Shown piece after piece: positions 1 to 8,433 of a stretch of 64,000 nt of DNA. The position numbers and the translations under genes are program-made. Location of the stretch: positions 1 to 64,000 of the forward strand of contig NZ_BBJB01000095.1 of the NCBI RefSeq assembly GCF_016584665.1, written 5' to 3'. Position 1 is the stretch's first letter. Each line of letters opens with the position of its first letter. A model generated the notes under the pieces. It searched no databases. It was not told the DNA's origin and worked only from the letters and a program-made list of their open reading frames with translations. Origin of the DNA: Pseudanabaena sp. lw0831. Lineage in GTDB: Bacteria > Cyanobacteriota > Cyanobacteriia > Pseudanabaenales > Pseudanabaenaceae.

Positions 1-716
1 GCGATCGCAAATCCCGCTTTAGCTGGAGATAATTGCGGATTGCCAAACCCAAACCACTGTGGCGCATTTTCAGCGAGTTTACCGCCTAAGCCATCTGAAG
101 AATTTGCGATCGCAGCCGAGAGAATCGTTTTTTTGTTGCGATCGTAAAATAGCGATCGCAAAGATTCCACTTTGGCGGCATTAATTACGGTTTTCCTTGT
201 TGGTGCATAGATTAGTTCAATATTGGTCGCATCTTTTCCTGCGGAGAATAAATTTTCGGGCTGAATTTCAATCGGAGCCACATTTTTTTTGAGTTCGAGC
301 AGCAGATGTACTTTGTCCGCGATCGCATCTTTTTTAGTGAGACGCAATACATCCCGATAATAAAAATCTAAATGCCGCGCCGTAATTTTATTGATAACAC
401 TCTGCGGCTGTTTGTAAAGCTCTAGAAAAGCTAAAAATAGCGCTAAATGCGGAGGAGTATCGCCACTCTCGCTTTTTAGCAATTTCTCAATTGTGGATTG
501 GGCAGGAAAAAAATTGCTCCAATTTCCAGATGGTGTTGAAGAATTATTGTTATAAAAATTAACGAATTCGGCAAATGCTTTAGTGAACTCCAATAGATCG
601 GCAGTTGTCCGCTCATCCACATCGACAAACGGAAATTGTAACTCTTGTGGCAAGCGATCGCCTTGGCTCTGCCCGAGTTGATAGATGAGATTCTGGATGA
701 TATCTTGTTCAGCCAT
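1..716 (-). CDS. eCIS baseplate J-like protein (Afp12/Pvc12 type), 3' part beyond window
   Basis: The minus strand is open without a stop from an ATG at 716 to the left edge, giving about 238 residues of a larger protein. The segment HLDFYYRDVLRLTKK followed by KVHLLLELKKN is typical of the large baseplate protein of Afp/PVC-type contractile injection systems, which builds the wedge around the spike. The gene follows the gp25-like gene in the same direction, the order expected for an eCIS locus. Identification rests on recognised motif wording plus context; the C-terminal part, where the family-defining region lies, is outside the window. Confidence 0.72.
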   Translation of the reverse strand, partial: MAEQDIIQNLIYQLGQSQGDRLPQELQFPFVDVDERTTADLLEFTKAFAEFVNFYNNNSSTPSGNWSNFFPAQSTIEKLLKSESGDTPPHLALFLAFLELYKQPQSVINKITARHLDFYYRDVLRLTKKDAIADKVHLLLELKKNVAPIEIQPENLFSAGKDATNIELIYAPTRKTVINAAKVESLRSLFYDRNKKTILSAAIANSSDGLGGKLAENAPQWFGFGNPQLSPAKAGFAI

Positions 717-770
717 GTTACATTGCCAAATTTTGGGAAAAGGTAAAGATTTGCGACGCTTTGCCAATCT

Positions 771-1181
771 TTATGGGTTGTTATTGATGTTAAACGGATA
801 AACGAGGTTGTAGCGCGAGTTGGTCGCCCGCACTCTATACTCCATCACGATGCTGATTTTGCCTTCATTTTCAGCCGTTGTATCCAATTCTAGTGACAAC
901 AGTTCGATTCTAGGCTCGTAGATCAAAATCGCAATTTTCACGCGATCGGTCAAATCTGTTTTGAGCGTGGTACTCAAAGGCTCAAACAGTATTTCTTGCA
1001 TATTTAGCCCATATTTGGGATTGAAAATCCGTTCGCCGATCGCAGTCCCGAACAAGATTTTCAGACTAGATTGAATATCTTCCTCATCTGCGGTCATGAC
1101 CACCTCACCCGTCGTCGGCAAAAATTCGGGCGGAAAGCTCCAGCCAGTTCCTAAAAAAGACGTATAAGCCAGTGTTGACAT
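771..1181 (-). CDS. eCIS baseplate wedge protein, GPW/gp25 family (Afp9-like)
   Basis: This 136-residue protein has the gp25/lysozyme-like baseplate fold signature: a segment around residues 30-110 with SLKILFGTAIGERIF, a GLNMQEILFEPL stretch and an IYEPRIELLSLELD strand. In T4-like and eCIS particles gp25 homologues join the baseplate wedge to the first sheath ring. It lies between the VgrG-like spike gene and the baseplate-J gene, as Afp9 does in the antifeeding prophage locus. The length matches the family (about 130-150 residues). The start at 1181 is the only upstream ATG with the full N-terminus. Confidence 0.88.
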   Translation of the reverse strand: MSTLAYTSFLGTGWSFPPEFLPTTGEVVMTADEEDIQSSLKILFGTAIGERIFNPKYGLNMQEILFEPLSTTLKTDLTDRVKIAILIYEPRIELLSLELDTTAENEGKISIVMEYRVRATNSRYNLVYPFNINNNP

Positions 1182-1213
1182 GACGGTTGATACTCCCTGT
1201 ATATAAGATTTAT

Positions 1214-2911
1214 CTAGTTGATTTGGACTACACTGCTTTCTAGTTTCATGCTGGCTCCACCTTTGGCACTTAGCGATGTACCCGATTCGAGTGTTAACTC
1301 AGTCGCCGCTTTTATAGCGATCGCTTTACTACTTTCGATTTTGATTCCATCTGAGTTCATCGTGATTTTGTTACCATTTTGGTCTTCAAGTTTGATTGCT
1401 TTATCCTCCTCACTTAACGTAAACTTATTGCCTGCTGGGGTTTCCAACTGGATTACTTTCTTCTCATCATCGAAAGAAAGTTTCATTTTCGAGCGGCTTT
1501 GATACACTTTTTGATGGTTGTCATCTGAACCTTGTAGTGGCGCAGCATTGGCACTGCTGTGAAGCATTCCTAGAATCACCGCCTGACGAGGATCGTCATT
1601 TAAGAATCCCAAAACTACTTCATCGCCAATTTCGGGGCGAAAAAAAAAGCCGCGCTCATCACCTGCATCAACAGCCGCTACCCTTGCCCAAGTTCCATCT
1701 TCCGCTGGATCAACTAAGGGCATTTTTACGCGCACCCGATGTTCGCTATCTGGGTCTTCATTACTAACCACCACGCCGATCTGTAAGCCATTCACGCTAG
1801 GTAGCAGCGCCGATGCTGATGGCGCAGAAATATGCTGTTCTTCCGCTAGCCATTTCTCGACATTGCCAAACTGAATGTGGGTTTTCCAACCTTGTACTAG
1901 GTCAAAGTCGTGACGAACCCCCGTCACAAATACCTTGCCATTGTAGCGATCGCCCACTCCGCTCAAAGTGACGATATCGCCCAGATTAACCGTGGCAAGA
2001 CCTTCGCATTTGATCCGACCACTCACCTTGCTCATTTGGGATTTTAGCCATTGGGCATCTGCCCAAGCCTGTGCTTCTTCTTCACTAACAGCAATATGTT
2101 GCAGCCGATAGTAGTCCAATCCCACCACCGCTGCCAGATCGTCACTACTCAAGTTGCTAGGTGCAGCGAGATTAGGATTTGTTGCCTCTTTTTCCAGCAC
2201 ACTTTGTTGAGCGGCATCCCAAGTCAAACTTTTAACGGCAGTATATTGCAGACGGGCATCGATTTCTGCATCTAGTTCTAGAATCGTCGCCCCGAACTGG
2301 AGCGTACAGACTGGGGTGCTAGTGAATACAGGTGCTTTTACTTTTACGCGATCGCCATTAGTAAACACTAGCTTGCCGTTAGCCTCAGCTCGTGCCAATA
2401 GAAAATCCCAATCAGTGCTGTTATATTGCACCTGCTGCTTGTGGTTTACCGAGGTACTATCTACATCCGCACTAACTCCTGCCTTATCCAACAATGCGCT
2501 GATGATATCGCTGTCAGTTTGATCAAAGAAATAGGCATTCTTACGACCTACGGTTAGTTTTACGGCTTTATGGCGACACTCCACGATCAACTGAGGAGCA
2601 GTGTGATTTCGCACTTTCAACTGTTGACGAATGACAATACCTTTAAACAAGGAGACTGGATCGTTGCCAGTACCAGCTAAGATTTCAACTGCTTTACCAG
2701 GAATAAGCAGATCTGTATTACTCAAAGGAAAATCACTTGCCGCCGCAGATCCATCTAAATATATTAGGCGTGCAGCCGCAATCTTATTTACTGTTTTAAC
2801 AAGATAAACTCCTAACAACTGATGCTCGCGTGACAAAACTGTGCCACCGACCTTAATGGTGAACTCTCGATGTTCGGCTGGAATGGGCAAAGTTCTGGTT
2901 TCTGGCATCAC
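1214..2911 (-). CDS. eCIS spike protein, VgrG/gpD-gp5-like (Afp8-like)
   Basis: This 565-residue protein forms the central spike of a contractile injection particle. Residues about 1-360 resemble the phage late-control gpD/VgrG base. Residues about 370-455 form the gp5-type OB-fold (GVVVSNEDPDSEHRVRVKMP, then EIGDEVVLGFLNDDPRQAVI). The C-terminal 110 residues are a repetitive triple-beta-helix needle rich in K, E and T, ending KLESSVVQIN. Its stop and start abut neighbours: the ATG shares a base with the stop of the LysM gene at 2911, suggesting translational coupling. No extra C-terminal effector domain is visible. Confidence 0.9.
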   Translation of the reverse strand: MMPETRTLPIPAEHREFTIKVGGTVLSREHQLLGVYLVKTVNKIAAARLIYLDGSAAASDFPLSNTDLLIPGKAVEILAGTGNDPVSLFKGIVIRQQLKVRNHTAPQLIVECRHKAVKLTVGRKNAYFFDQTDSDIISALLDKAGVSADVDSTSVNHKQQVQYNSTDWDFLLARAEANGKLVFTNGDRVKVKAPVFTSTPVCTLQFGATILELDAEIDARLQYTAVKSLTWDAAQQSVLEKEATNPNLAAPSNLSSDDLAAVVGLDYYRLQHIAVSEEEAQAWADAQWLKSQMSKVSGRIKCEGLATVNLGDIVTLSGVGDRYNGKVFVTGVRHDFDLVQGWKTHIQFGNVEKWLAEEQHISAPSASALLPSVNGLQIGVVVSNEDPDSEHRVRVKMPLVDPAEDGTWARVAAVDAGDERGFFFRPEIGDEVVLGFLNDDPRQAVILGMLHSSANAAPLQGSDDNHQKVYQSRSKMKLSFDDEKKVIQLETPAGNKFTLSEEDKAIKLEDQNGNKITMNSDGIKIESSKAIAIKAATELTLESGTSLSAKGGASMKLESSVVQIN

Positions 2912-3579
2912 TACTTCTCCAAGGGGGGAAAGAAGAGTTTGCTGCCAGTGGTGAGGCAGCGGAAATTGTCAATCTGGTTAACACGGGCAACTTCCAGATA
3001 GTAATTGGGATCGCCATAAATGCGATCGCACAAACTAGGTAAAGTATCGCCCGCTTTGACTAGATGTAAGTGAGCGAGATCGGGCGATTGATTTTGGGCG
3101 ATCGCCTGACTAGTTTTATCATCAGAGTTATCGGTAAAATTTGCCGTAATCACGGCGCGTAATGGAATGCCATCGGGCTTAAATAGCTTATAAGCGATCG
3201 AGGCACTTTTCAGGACACAGCGCTTAACTTGCAGTTTGCCCCATGTCACCTTCAGATAATTTGGTCTGTGAATGTTACCGTTGTAACCCGTGATTTTCTG
3301 AAACTCCTCTATCTTTTTCTGAACATCAATCAGGTTTCCATTCGCACCAGTGCCGTCAATAAAGAAGATGAGCGACAGATCCCCAGGTTTCAATTTCTTG
3401 AAGTTCATCCGACTGTTGGTCGTCCCAGAGCCTTGGGCGCTATCGTACTCCATTTCATAGGATAAAGTAATTTCATTTGGATTGACATAAGCCGAGAACT
3501 CGCCGATATGTGGCTCAGCATAATCAGGCTTATCAAAAGCCTTGATCATTAGTTTCTCCAATGTTCCCTTATTGCCCAT
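2911..3579 (-). CDS. eCIS LysM-domain tail protein (Afp7-like)
   Basis: The 222-residue product has an N-terminal region with tail-hub features (YVNPNEITLSYEMEYDSAQG). It ends in a LysM-like module at about residues 168-220 (LVKAGDTLPSLCDRIYGDP, ending GSKLFFPP). In eCIS loci this protein sits between tube and spike and acts as an inner baseplate/tube-initiating hub. Order and size match Afp7 and Pvc7. It overlaps the spike gene by one base and follows a 53-residue DUF5908-like ORF. Confidence 0.85.
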   Translation of the reverse strand: MGNKGTLEKLMIKAFDKPDYAEPHIGEFSAYVNPNEITLSYEMEYDSAQGSGTTNSRMNFKKLKPGDLSLIFFIDGTGANGNLIDVQKKIEEFQKITGYNGNIHRPNYLKVTWGKLQVKRCVLKSASIAYKLFKPDGIPLRAVITANFTDNSDDKTSQAIAQNQSPDLAHLHLVKAGDTLPSLCDRIYGDPNYYLEVARVNQIDNFRCLTTGSKLFFPPLEK

Positions 3580-3582
3580 GGT

Positions 3583-3744
3583 TTAACGCTCTTCCTTTTG
3601 TTTCAAAATGTCGAGTACCCTTTCCACACATTCATTGATAATGGTCTGCTTGTCCTCAGTAGCGTCAGGTGCAGATGCTGCACCACCTGACGCTTGGTTG
3701 GTGACTTCTACAGAAATGACAACTTCATCGACAACTATTGGCAT
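3583..3744 (-). CDS. small eCIS protein, DUF5908-like (Afp6-like)
   Basis: A 53-residue ORF runs from an ATG at 3744 to a TAA at 3583, filling the gap between tube and LysM genes. The product starts MPIVVDEVVISVEV, has a short Gly/Ala/Ser-rich linker and ends in a charged helix (ERVLDILKQKEER). The MPI-V-E-hydrophobic start, charged helical end and position directly before the LysM gene match the DUF5908 proteins found in many eCIS loci. Its role is not settled in the family. It is easily missed because of its size. Confidence 0.72.
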   Translation of the reverse strand: MPIVVDEVVISVEVTNQASGGAASAPDATEDKQTIINECVERVLDILKQKEER

Positions 3745-3808
3745 GGTTTTATGCTTTGGTAGTACTGAACTGAATGAGTAGGCGATGCTTTTTGCGCCGT
3801 CAACTTTT

Positions 3809-4255
3809 TTACTTAACTAGAGTGAAATATTGGTAAAACAACTGTAAGCTTTCGATCACCACTGCATTATTGGAAGCATTGAGATCACTAATCGCCCATT
3901 TGGTGGGATAAGCTTTGACCACGTTCCATGTCAGCAAGGGTTGATGATTTTCATTTAAGAGCTTGATGAAGATGTCCTTGGGCTTGATCTCGTAATCTTC
4001 CAGACATTTGCGAATCCAATCGAGAATCTCGGAATTCACTAGCAATCCGCGTTTCAAAACTAACTCTGGGTATTTAGTGCGCGTGGGGTATTTCTGGATA
4101 AATCGATTTTCGCCACCTTCAGCGATTTCTTCAGTACCCATTTCTACCGATAGCCCGCTAACTTCAGTAAAGCAAACGTCATCAGCATTGACTTTTAGAT
4201 CTTGCACCTCAACTTTAAAATGAAAGCCGACTGGTGGATAGTAGTTTTTCGCCAT
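3809..4255 (-). CDS. eCIS tail tube protein (Afp5/Afp1 type)
   Basis: This 148-residue protein is of the T4 gp19-like inner-tube family (MAKNYYPPVGFHFKVEV, FTEVSGLSVEMGTEE, then KYPTRTKYPELVLKRG). Tube subunits stack as hexameric rings inside the sheath and are propelled outwards on contraction. It is the second of two adjacent tube paralogues and nearest to the baseplate genes, so it probably corresponds to the tube-initiating copy (Afp5). The upstream paralogue ends one base into this start codon. Confidence 0.88.
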   Translation of the reverse strand: MAKNYYPPVGFHFKVEVQDLKVNADDVCFTEVSGLSVEMGTEEIAEGGENRFIQKYPTRTKYPELVLKRGLLVNSEILDWIRKCLEDYEIKPKDIFIKLLNENHQPLLTWNVVKAYPTKWAISDLNASNNAVVIESLQLFYQYFTLVK

Positions 4256-4695
4256 CAGAGATTCTCTACTACTAATCCTTCATGGGCAATTTCAATCGAT
4301 TCGATCGCGACTTCGTTACCCATCGCTTTCAACTGTGGCCCTTCCAATTTTACGGGAAAAGCCCTGCTAACTTTCCAACTCATGACAGGTTCATGCTTTT
4401 CGTTCAACAAGCTGATCGTGAGATCTTTTCTGTCTACTAGGCTCAGCTTCATGCTGCTATTCAGCCATACAAAGAATTTGTTATCACTTTTCATGATGCC
4501 GCGCTTGAGGGTGATGTTGTTAAACTTCCGCAAACCTGGCATCTTGATCGAAGAATACTCAGGAAAATCACCTGACCGATATTCGATCATCTGATTCTCT
4601 TGGGTCAGTCCCGCCACTTCGGTGAAGCCAAGCTTTTCTCCACCGAAGTCAACACTAAAATGAAAAACTGGTAAAGGATATAGTTTATCTGCCAT
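4255..4695 (-). CDS. eCIS main tail tube protein (Afp1-like)
   Basis: This 146-residue tube protein is homologous to its downstream neighbour: LPVFHFSVDFGGEKLGFTEV, then PGLRKFNNITLKRG. Its position right after the sheath gene suggests it is the major tube subunit. The stop codon overlaps the ATG of the next tube gene by one base, so the pair is likely translated in a coupled way. Length and motifs are normal for the family. Confidence 0.88.
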   Translation of the reverse strand: MADKLYPLPVFHFSVDFGGEKLGFTEVAGLTQENQMIEYRSGDFPEYSSIKMPGLRKFNNITLKRGIMKSDNKFFVWLNSSMKLSLVDRKDLTISLLNEKHEPVMSWKVSRAFPVKLEGPQLKAMGNEVAIESIEIAHEGLVVENL

Positions 4696-4749
4696 GATGC
4701 TTATCTCTTTTGAATTTGAGTTAGTTATGGATTAGTTGACAGGCGATCG

Positions 4750-6648
4750 TCAAGATGTCTGTAATTTGTGAGAGAACTTCAAGATGATGAACTCGGCAGG
4801 ACGCACCACTGCCATACCAATTTCCACATTCATTCTCCCTTCGAGAATATCGATCGCAGTCATTGTAATCCCAAGTCCGCATTTGACAAAAAATGCTTCT
4901 TTGGGAGTTGCACCTGCTAGCGCACCTTCGCGCCATTTTTGGGTGAGATAGTTCTCGATCATGCCGCGCACTTTGACCCAAGTGTTGGCATCATTTGGCT
5001 CAAACACCGCCCAGTAAGTTGATTTCTTCACGGATTCTTCGACCACGCTAAAGAACCGCCGCACAGGAACATAGCGCCATTCATTATCGTTACCCGCCAA
5101 TGTCCGCGCTCCCCATACCAGCGTTCCCTTACCCATAAAGGCACGAATCGCATTGATCGATTTACCCGTTGTCGCATCGACATTAAGACCATCCTGTTTG
5201 TCGTTGTCGAGTTTGATCACTGGCTCAATCACATTGGCAAGACTGACGTTGGCAGGAGCTTTCCACACGCCACGATTGCTGTCAGTTGCGGCATAAATTC
5301 CTGCTACAGCACCACTTGGAGGCAAGATCACGAAGTGTTCCTTTAAGATGCTTTTAACAAAATTGTAAAGTGCAGTATTCGATGTTCTAAAACTAGCAAG
5401 ATTGGCAGCAGCAGGAGTAGCGGGAATGAAAGAGACAGATGGAGGAGAGGTATAGCCTGAACCGCCTGCGGTAATATTGATCGCATTAACTACACCACTA
5501 GCTAAAGTTACTGTCGCCGTCGCTTGCACTCCACCAGCAGGAGGAGCGGCAATATTCACAGATGGACTAGATGTATAGCCTGAGCCACTTGCGGTAATAT
5601 TGATCGCATTAACTACACCACTAGCTAAAGTTACTGTCGCCGTCGCTTGCACTCCACCAGCAGGAGGAGCGGCAATATTCACAGATGGACTAGATGTATA
5701 GCCTGAGCCACCTGCGGTAATATTGATCGCATTAACTACACCACTAGCTAAAGTTGCTGTCGCTGTCGCTTGCACTCCACCAGCAGGAGGAGCGGCAATA
5801 TTCACAGATGGACTAGATGTATAGCCTGAGCCACCTGCGGTAATATTGATCGCATTAACTACACCACTAGCTAAAGTTGCTGTCGCCGTAGAACCTGAAC
5901 CTAGTGGCGGTGGAGTAACCATCACAGTAGTTTCATCATCATTTACATAAAAATTGAGAGTGGTTTTGAGAAACGGATAGTAAACTGCTCCGTACTTTAG
6001 GTAATTGCTACCAAAATAATCTCGGTTGCTCACAAGATAATTACTACTAGCGCCAGCAGTAGTTTCATCTAGATTTTTGTCGCCATTATAGAGATCAAAG
6101 ATGGCAAAGCGATCGCGCAGATCATTGCATTGCTTCAGTACTGCCTGCACCAAAGTTGTGTACTCGGCTGTAGAGAGTTTCACCGCTTCGGGAATGATGA
6201 TTAGGGTTGGTTCATCTTCCAGTCTCAACTCATTTAAACCTTTTGTTAACTCAGAGCTTTGAGGTTTGGTGGTGCTGTCTGACGGATAGTTTCCTACTGA
6301 AATGATGTAGCATTGACCTCCTCCATTATCGAAGAACATTTTAAGGCTGTAATACATTAAATAGTTCAGAGTTGGATCTGTAAATGGTGGATCAACTTTT
6401 AATCCACTTGAACCATCGTTGACAACCGTAATCGTCAGCGGATCTTCTTTTGGGTAGCCATAATAGGTCTCATACTCTTTCAAAGAATAGATCTTTGTGG
6501 GTTTGAGATTGAGATCGTTAGGCGCATTCCTGATTGCTTTTTGGGTATAGCCAATAAAAGCGGGGATCGCTGTTTCTACTTCTGCTACTGAAGGGGGAAA
6601 GACCGAAATTTCTTCGATGTAAACGTCTGGAGTTTTGTATGTTGGCAT
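4750..6648 (-). CDS. eCIS contractile sheath protein with tandem-repeat insertion
   Basis: This 632-residue sheath protein has an N-terminal arm (TPDVYIEEISVFPPSVAEVE, AIPAFIGYT) and a C-terminal subtilase-like sheath domain with the KFMGKGTLVWGARTL-like core (seen as AFMGKGTLVWGARTL) and the end NVEIGMAVVRPAEFIILKF. Sheath monomers wrap the tube and contract to drive it into a target membrane. Residues about 250-410 are four near-identical 41-residue repeats (GGSGYTSSPSVNIAAPP) that are not part of the usual sheath core and are probably an outward-facing insertion. Without them the protein is of ordinary sheath length. Confidence 0.92.
   Translation of the reverse strand: MPTYKTPDVYIEEISVFPPSVAEVETAIPAFIGYTQKAIRNAPNDLNLKPTKIYSLKEYETYYGYPKEDPLTITVVNDGSSGLKVDPPFTDPTLNYLMYYSLKMFFDNGGGQCYIISVGNYPSDSTTKPQSSELTKGLNELRLEDEPTLIIIPEAVKLSTAEYTTLVQAVLKQCNDLRDRFAIFDLYNGDKNLDETTAGASSNYLVSNRDYFGSNYLKYGAVYYPFLKTTLNFYVNDDETTVMVTPPPLGSGSTATATLASGVVNAINITAGGSGYTSSPSVNIAAPPAGGVQATATATLASGVVNAINITAGGSGYTSSPSVNIAAPPAGGVQATATVTLASGVVNAINITASGSGYTSSPSVNIAAPPAGGVQATATVTLASGVVNAINITAGGSGYTSPPSVSFIPATPAAANLASFRTSNTALYNFVKSILKEHFVILPPSGAVAGIYAATDSNRGVWKAPANVSLANVIEPVIKLDNDKQDGLNVDATTGKSINAIRAFMGKGTLVWGARTLAGNDNEWRYVPVRRFFSVVEESVKKSTYWAVFEPNDANTWVKVRGMIENYLTQKWREGALAGATPKEAFFVKCGLGITMTAIDILEGRMNVEIGMAVVRPAEFIILKFSHKLQTS
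5415..5887 (-). repeat. 123-bp in-frame tandem repeat inside the sheath gene
   Basis: Three full 123-bp units (phased from 5451, 5574 and 5697) and partial units at both ends are nearly identical at the DNA level. Each encodes 41 residues with the core AINITAGGSGYTSSPSV. Differences between units are only a few bases (for example ACT versus GCT in the threonine/alanine-rich linker). The near identity, including silent positions, suggests recent expansion or homogenisation. The unit is a multiple of three, so copy-number change keeps the frame. Confidence 0.93.
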
Positions 6649-6660
6649 CGATTTGAACCT

Positions 6661-7707
6661 CTATGGTTTGGGTTTAGAAAGTTGAACGATCAGATTGGCG
6701 GTTGGGCGATCGGGACGAGGTTGTGGTAAATGGGAAATTAATGTAGTCCCATTTTTGCGTAACTCAATTTTCTGTCGAGCCTTTTCTTGGCGTTTTACAG
6801 CGTCAATCGGCGAACTAAATAGGACAATATTTGCATCACTATCACCTAGCTGACTGGATGGGATATCGTTTGCAGTAAAGGCATTGGGCAGAAATTTGGT
6901 AAAGCTAATCGGCGATTCTCCTTTATCGACAATAGATAATTGCGCGATGTCTCCATCGGAGTAATTTTGACCGATTACATAGTATTTCAGCGTCTCTTGC
7001 TTGGCGGTAAAGGCGATCGCAAATTCAGGAGGCTTAAATTCAGGAGGTCGAACAGCAGATGGAATTACAGGAGGAGGAGGGGGATAAAAACTATCTGCGA
7101 TCGCAATTTCGATCACACCAAAAAGGTTTTGCTGCTGCAATTCGGGATCGAAGTAACAATCAGTCGTTTCTACATTGCCAGAACCAGACTCTTCAATGCG
7201 ATAGAGACCTACAGCTTGATTTGTCCGTTTAAAGTCATAAGAAGCAGTCGTGCGATCGTTATCAACAGTATCCGTTTGCAGAACCTGACCATTGCGATCC
7301 TTGAGTGTAACGGTTACAGGTCGCGTGGCTTTCTTCAGTTCGTAGCTGAATAGATTCCCTACAAAAGTAATTGCTTGAGCCGCATCTAGTGTGTCAGGAT
7401 TAGCAATATTTTTGTAGAGCGCGTGAGGCAACTTGAAATTGCTCAAGTCGGTAAAATTGCTGAAGAAAGGATTTAGCAGTTTTAGACCAAATCGAAGCGT
7501 CTTTCCAGCGAGAGAAACAACATTCTGACCAGTTTCATCTTGTTGAAACAAAACATACAATTTATCTTCGTATATTTTGGCTATCAGTTTACCGTTCTTG
7601 AGTAATTGGTTACTGTCAGCAGGAATAACAAAACTGAAATCTTTACAGATCTGACCTGTATAGTATTCATGAACTATATTGATCGTGAACAATGGATGGA
7701 ACTGCAT
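6661..7707 (-). CDS. uncharacterised protein of the eCIS locus
   Basis: I do not recognise a family for this 348-residue protein. It starts MQFHPLFTINIVHEYYTG and has no signal peptide. The body looks beta-rich (alternating hydrophobic strands such as KLIAKIYEDKLYVLF). A proline-rich linker (YPPPPPVIPSAVRPPEF) sits near residue 210-225 and a shorter C-terminal domain follows. It lies 12 bp upstream of the sheath gene and downstream of the DUF4255 gene in the same direction, so it is almost certainly part of the injection-system operon. A cap-, anchor- or assembly-related role is possible but not shown. Confidence 0.6.
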   Translation of the reverse strand: MQFHPLFTINIVHEYYTGQICKDFSFVIPADSNQLLKNGKLIAKIYEDKLYVLFQQDETGQNVVSLAGKTLRFGLKLLNPFFSNFTDLSNFKLPHALYKNIANPDTLDAAQAITFVGNLFSYELKKATRPVTVTLKDRNGQVLQTDTVDNDRTTASYDFKRTNQAVGLYRIEESGSGNVETTDCYFDPELQQQNLFGVIEIAIADSFYPPPPPVIPSAVRPPEFKPPEFAIAFTAKQETLKYYVIGQNYSDGDIAQLSIVDKGESPISFTKFLPNAFTANDIPSSQLGDSDANIVLFSSPIDAVKRQEKARQKIELRKNGTTLISHLPQPRPDRPTANLIVQLSKPKP

Positions 7708-7791
7708 GGTCGTTTAGAGTCTTATAGACTCGACGATATTAACCAGACAATCGACTGAACTTATTATGAATCATAATACTCAATCATTGGG

Positions 7792-8370
7792 TTATTGGCT
7801 GTGAAGATTTGTGTATATTTCCATGATAGGAGGCTGAATAACTGCGGGAACCATACTCTGAAGAGATACCATGCGTACTTTATAGATAACGCATGGCAGT
7901 TGTTTTGCACCGATAAAAGCCCATACTTGGTTCAATTGCTCGTAACTGAGCGATTGTAGCTCCATTGTCAGCTTTTCAATACTTGGATCGAGGGCGGGAT
8001 ATTCTGCCGAGGTGAAAGCAGGATGGGATTGAAAAAACATCAGCACGTGAGAAATACGTTTTAGAGCCTCACCATACATCTCATTACTGTCATTGGCTGC
8101 GAAGATCACATGTATGTTGAGTTTGAGTTCAGGCTCCAGTACAACATGTTGTCCATTTTTATAAGTGTGATCGGGAGTTTGAGCCTTGAAAATGCGATCC
8201 TCTTCTATATTGATGATAGAAGAGGCGATTTTATTTATAAGAATATATTTACCATCGTCACCGACTAATTTACTCATCTTCACAAATTCTCCATCATCAG
8301 GTGGAGTCATCTGAGTAGATAAGTAAGTATTCAATTCAGAGGTGAGAAACTTCAGCGCAATATCCAACAT
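7792..8370 (-). CDS. DUF4255/Pvc16-N protein, tail-terminator type (Afp16-like)
   Basis: The 192-residue product begins MLDIALKFLTSELNTYLSTQ and contains the SSIINIEEDRIFK and LNIHVIFAANDSNEMYGEAL segments, then FFQSHPAFTS, all typical of DUF4255 proteins. In Afp and PVC particles this family caps the tail and ends polymerisation of tube and sheath. It is the first gene of the minus-strand eCIS run seen here; 63 bp separate it from the ECF transporter gene that also points left. It probably lies close to the operon promoter. Confidence 0.85.
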   Translation of the reverse strand: MLDIALKFLTSELNTYLSTQMTPPDDGEFVKMSKLVGDDGKYILINKIASSIINIEEDRIFKAQTPDHTYKNGQHVVLEPELKLNIHVIFAANDSNEMYGEALKRISHVLMFFQSHPAFTSAEYPALDPSIEKLTMELQSLSYEQLNQVWAFIGAKQLPCVIYKVRMVSLQSMVPAVIQPPIMEIYTNLHSQ

Positions 8371-8433
8371 ATGGGTATGCCGATTTTAGCTTTACATCAA
8401 GATAATATCATAAGTAATTTATCTTCAAAATTT

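Noticed and set aside
5415-5887. CRISPR array
   Set aside because: The 123-bp units are contiguous coding repeats without spacers. No CRISPR array or cas gene was seen anywhere in the window.
1-8370. Prophage
   Set aside because: Tail genes only, in Afp/PVC order, with DUF4255 and DUF5908-like genes; no capsid, portal, terminase, lysis or integrase gene within the window.
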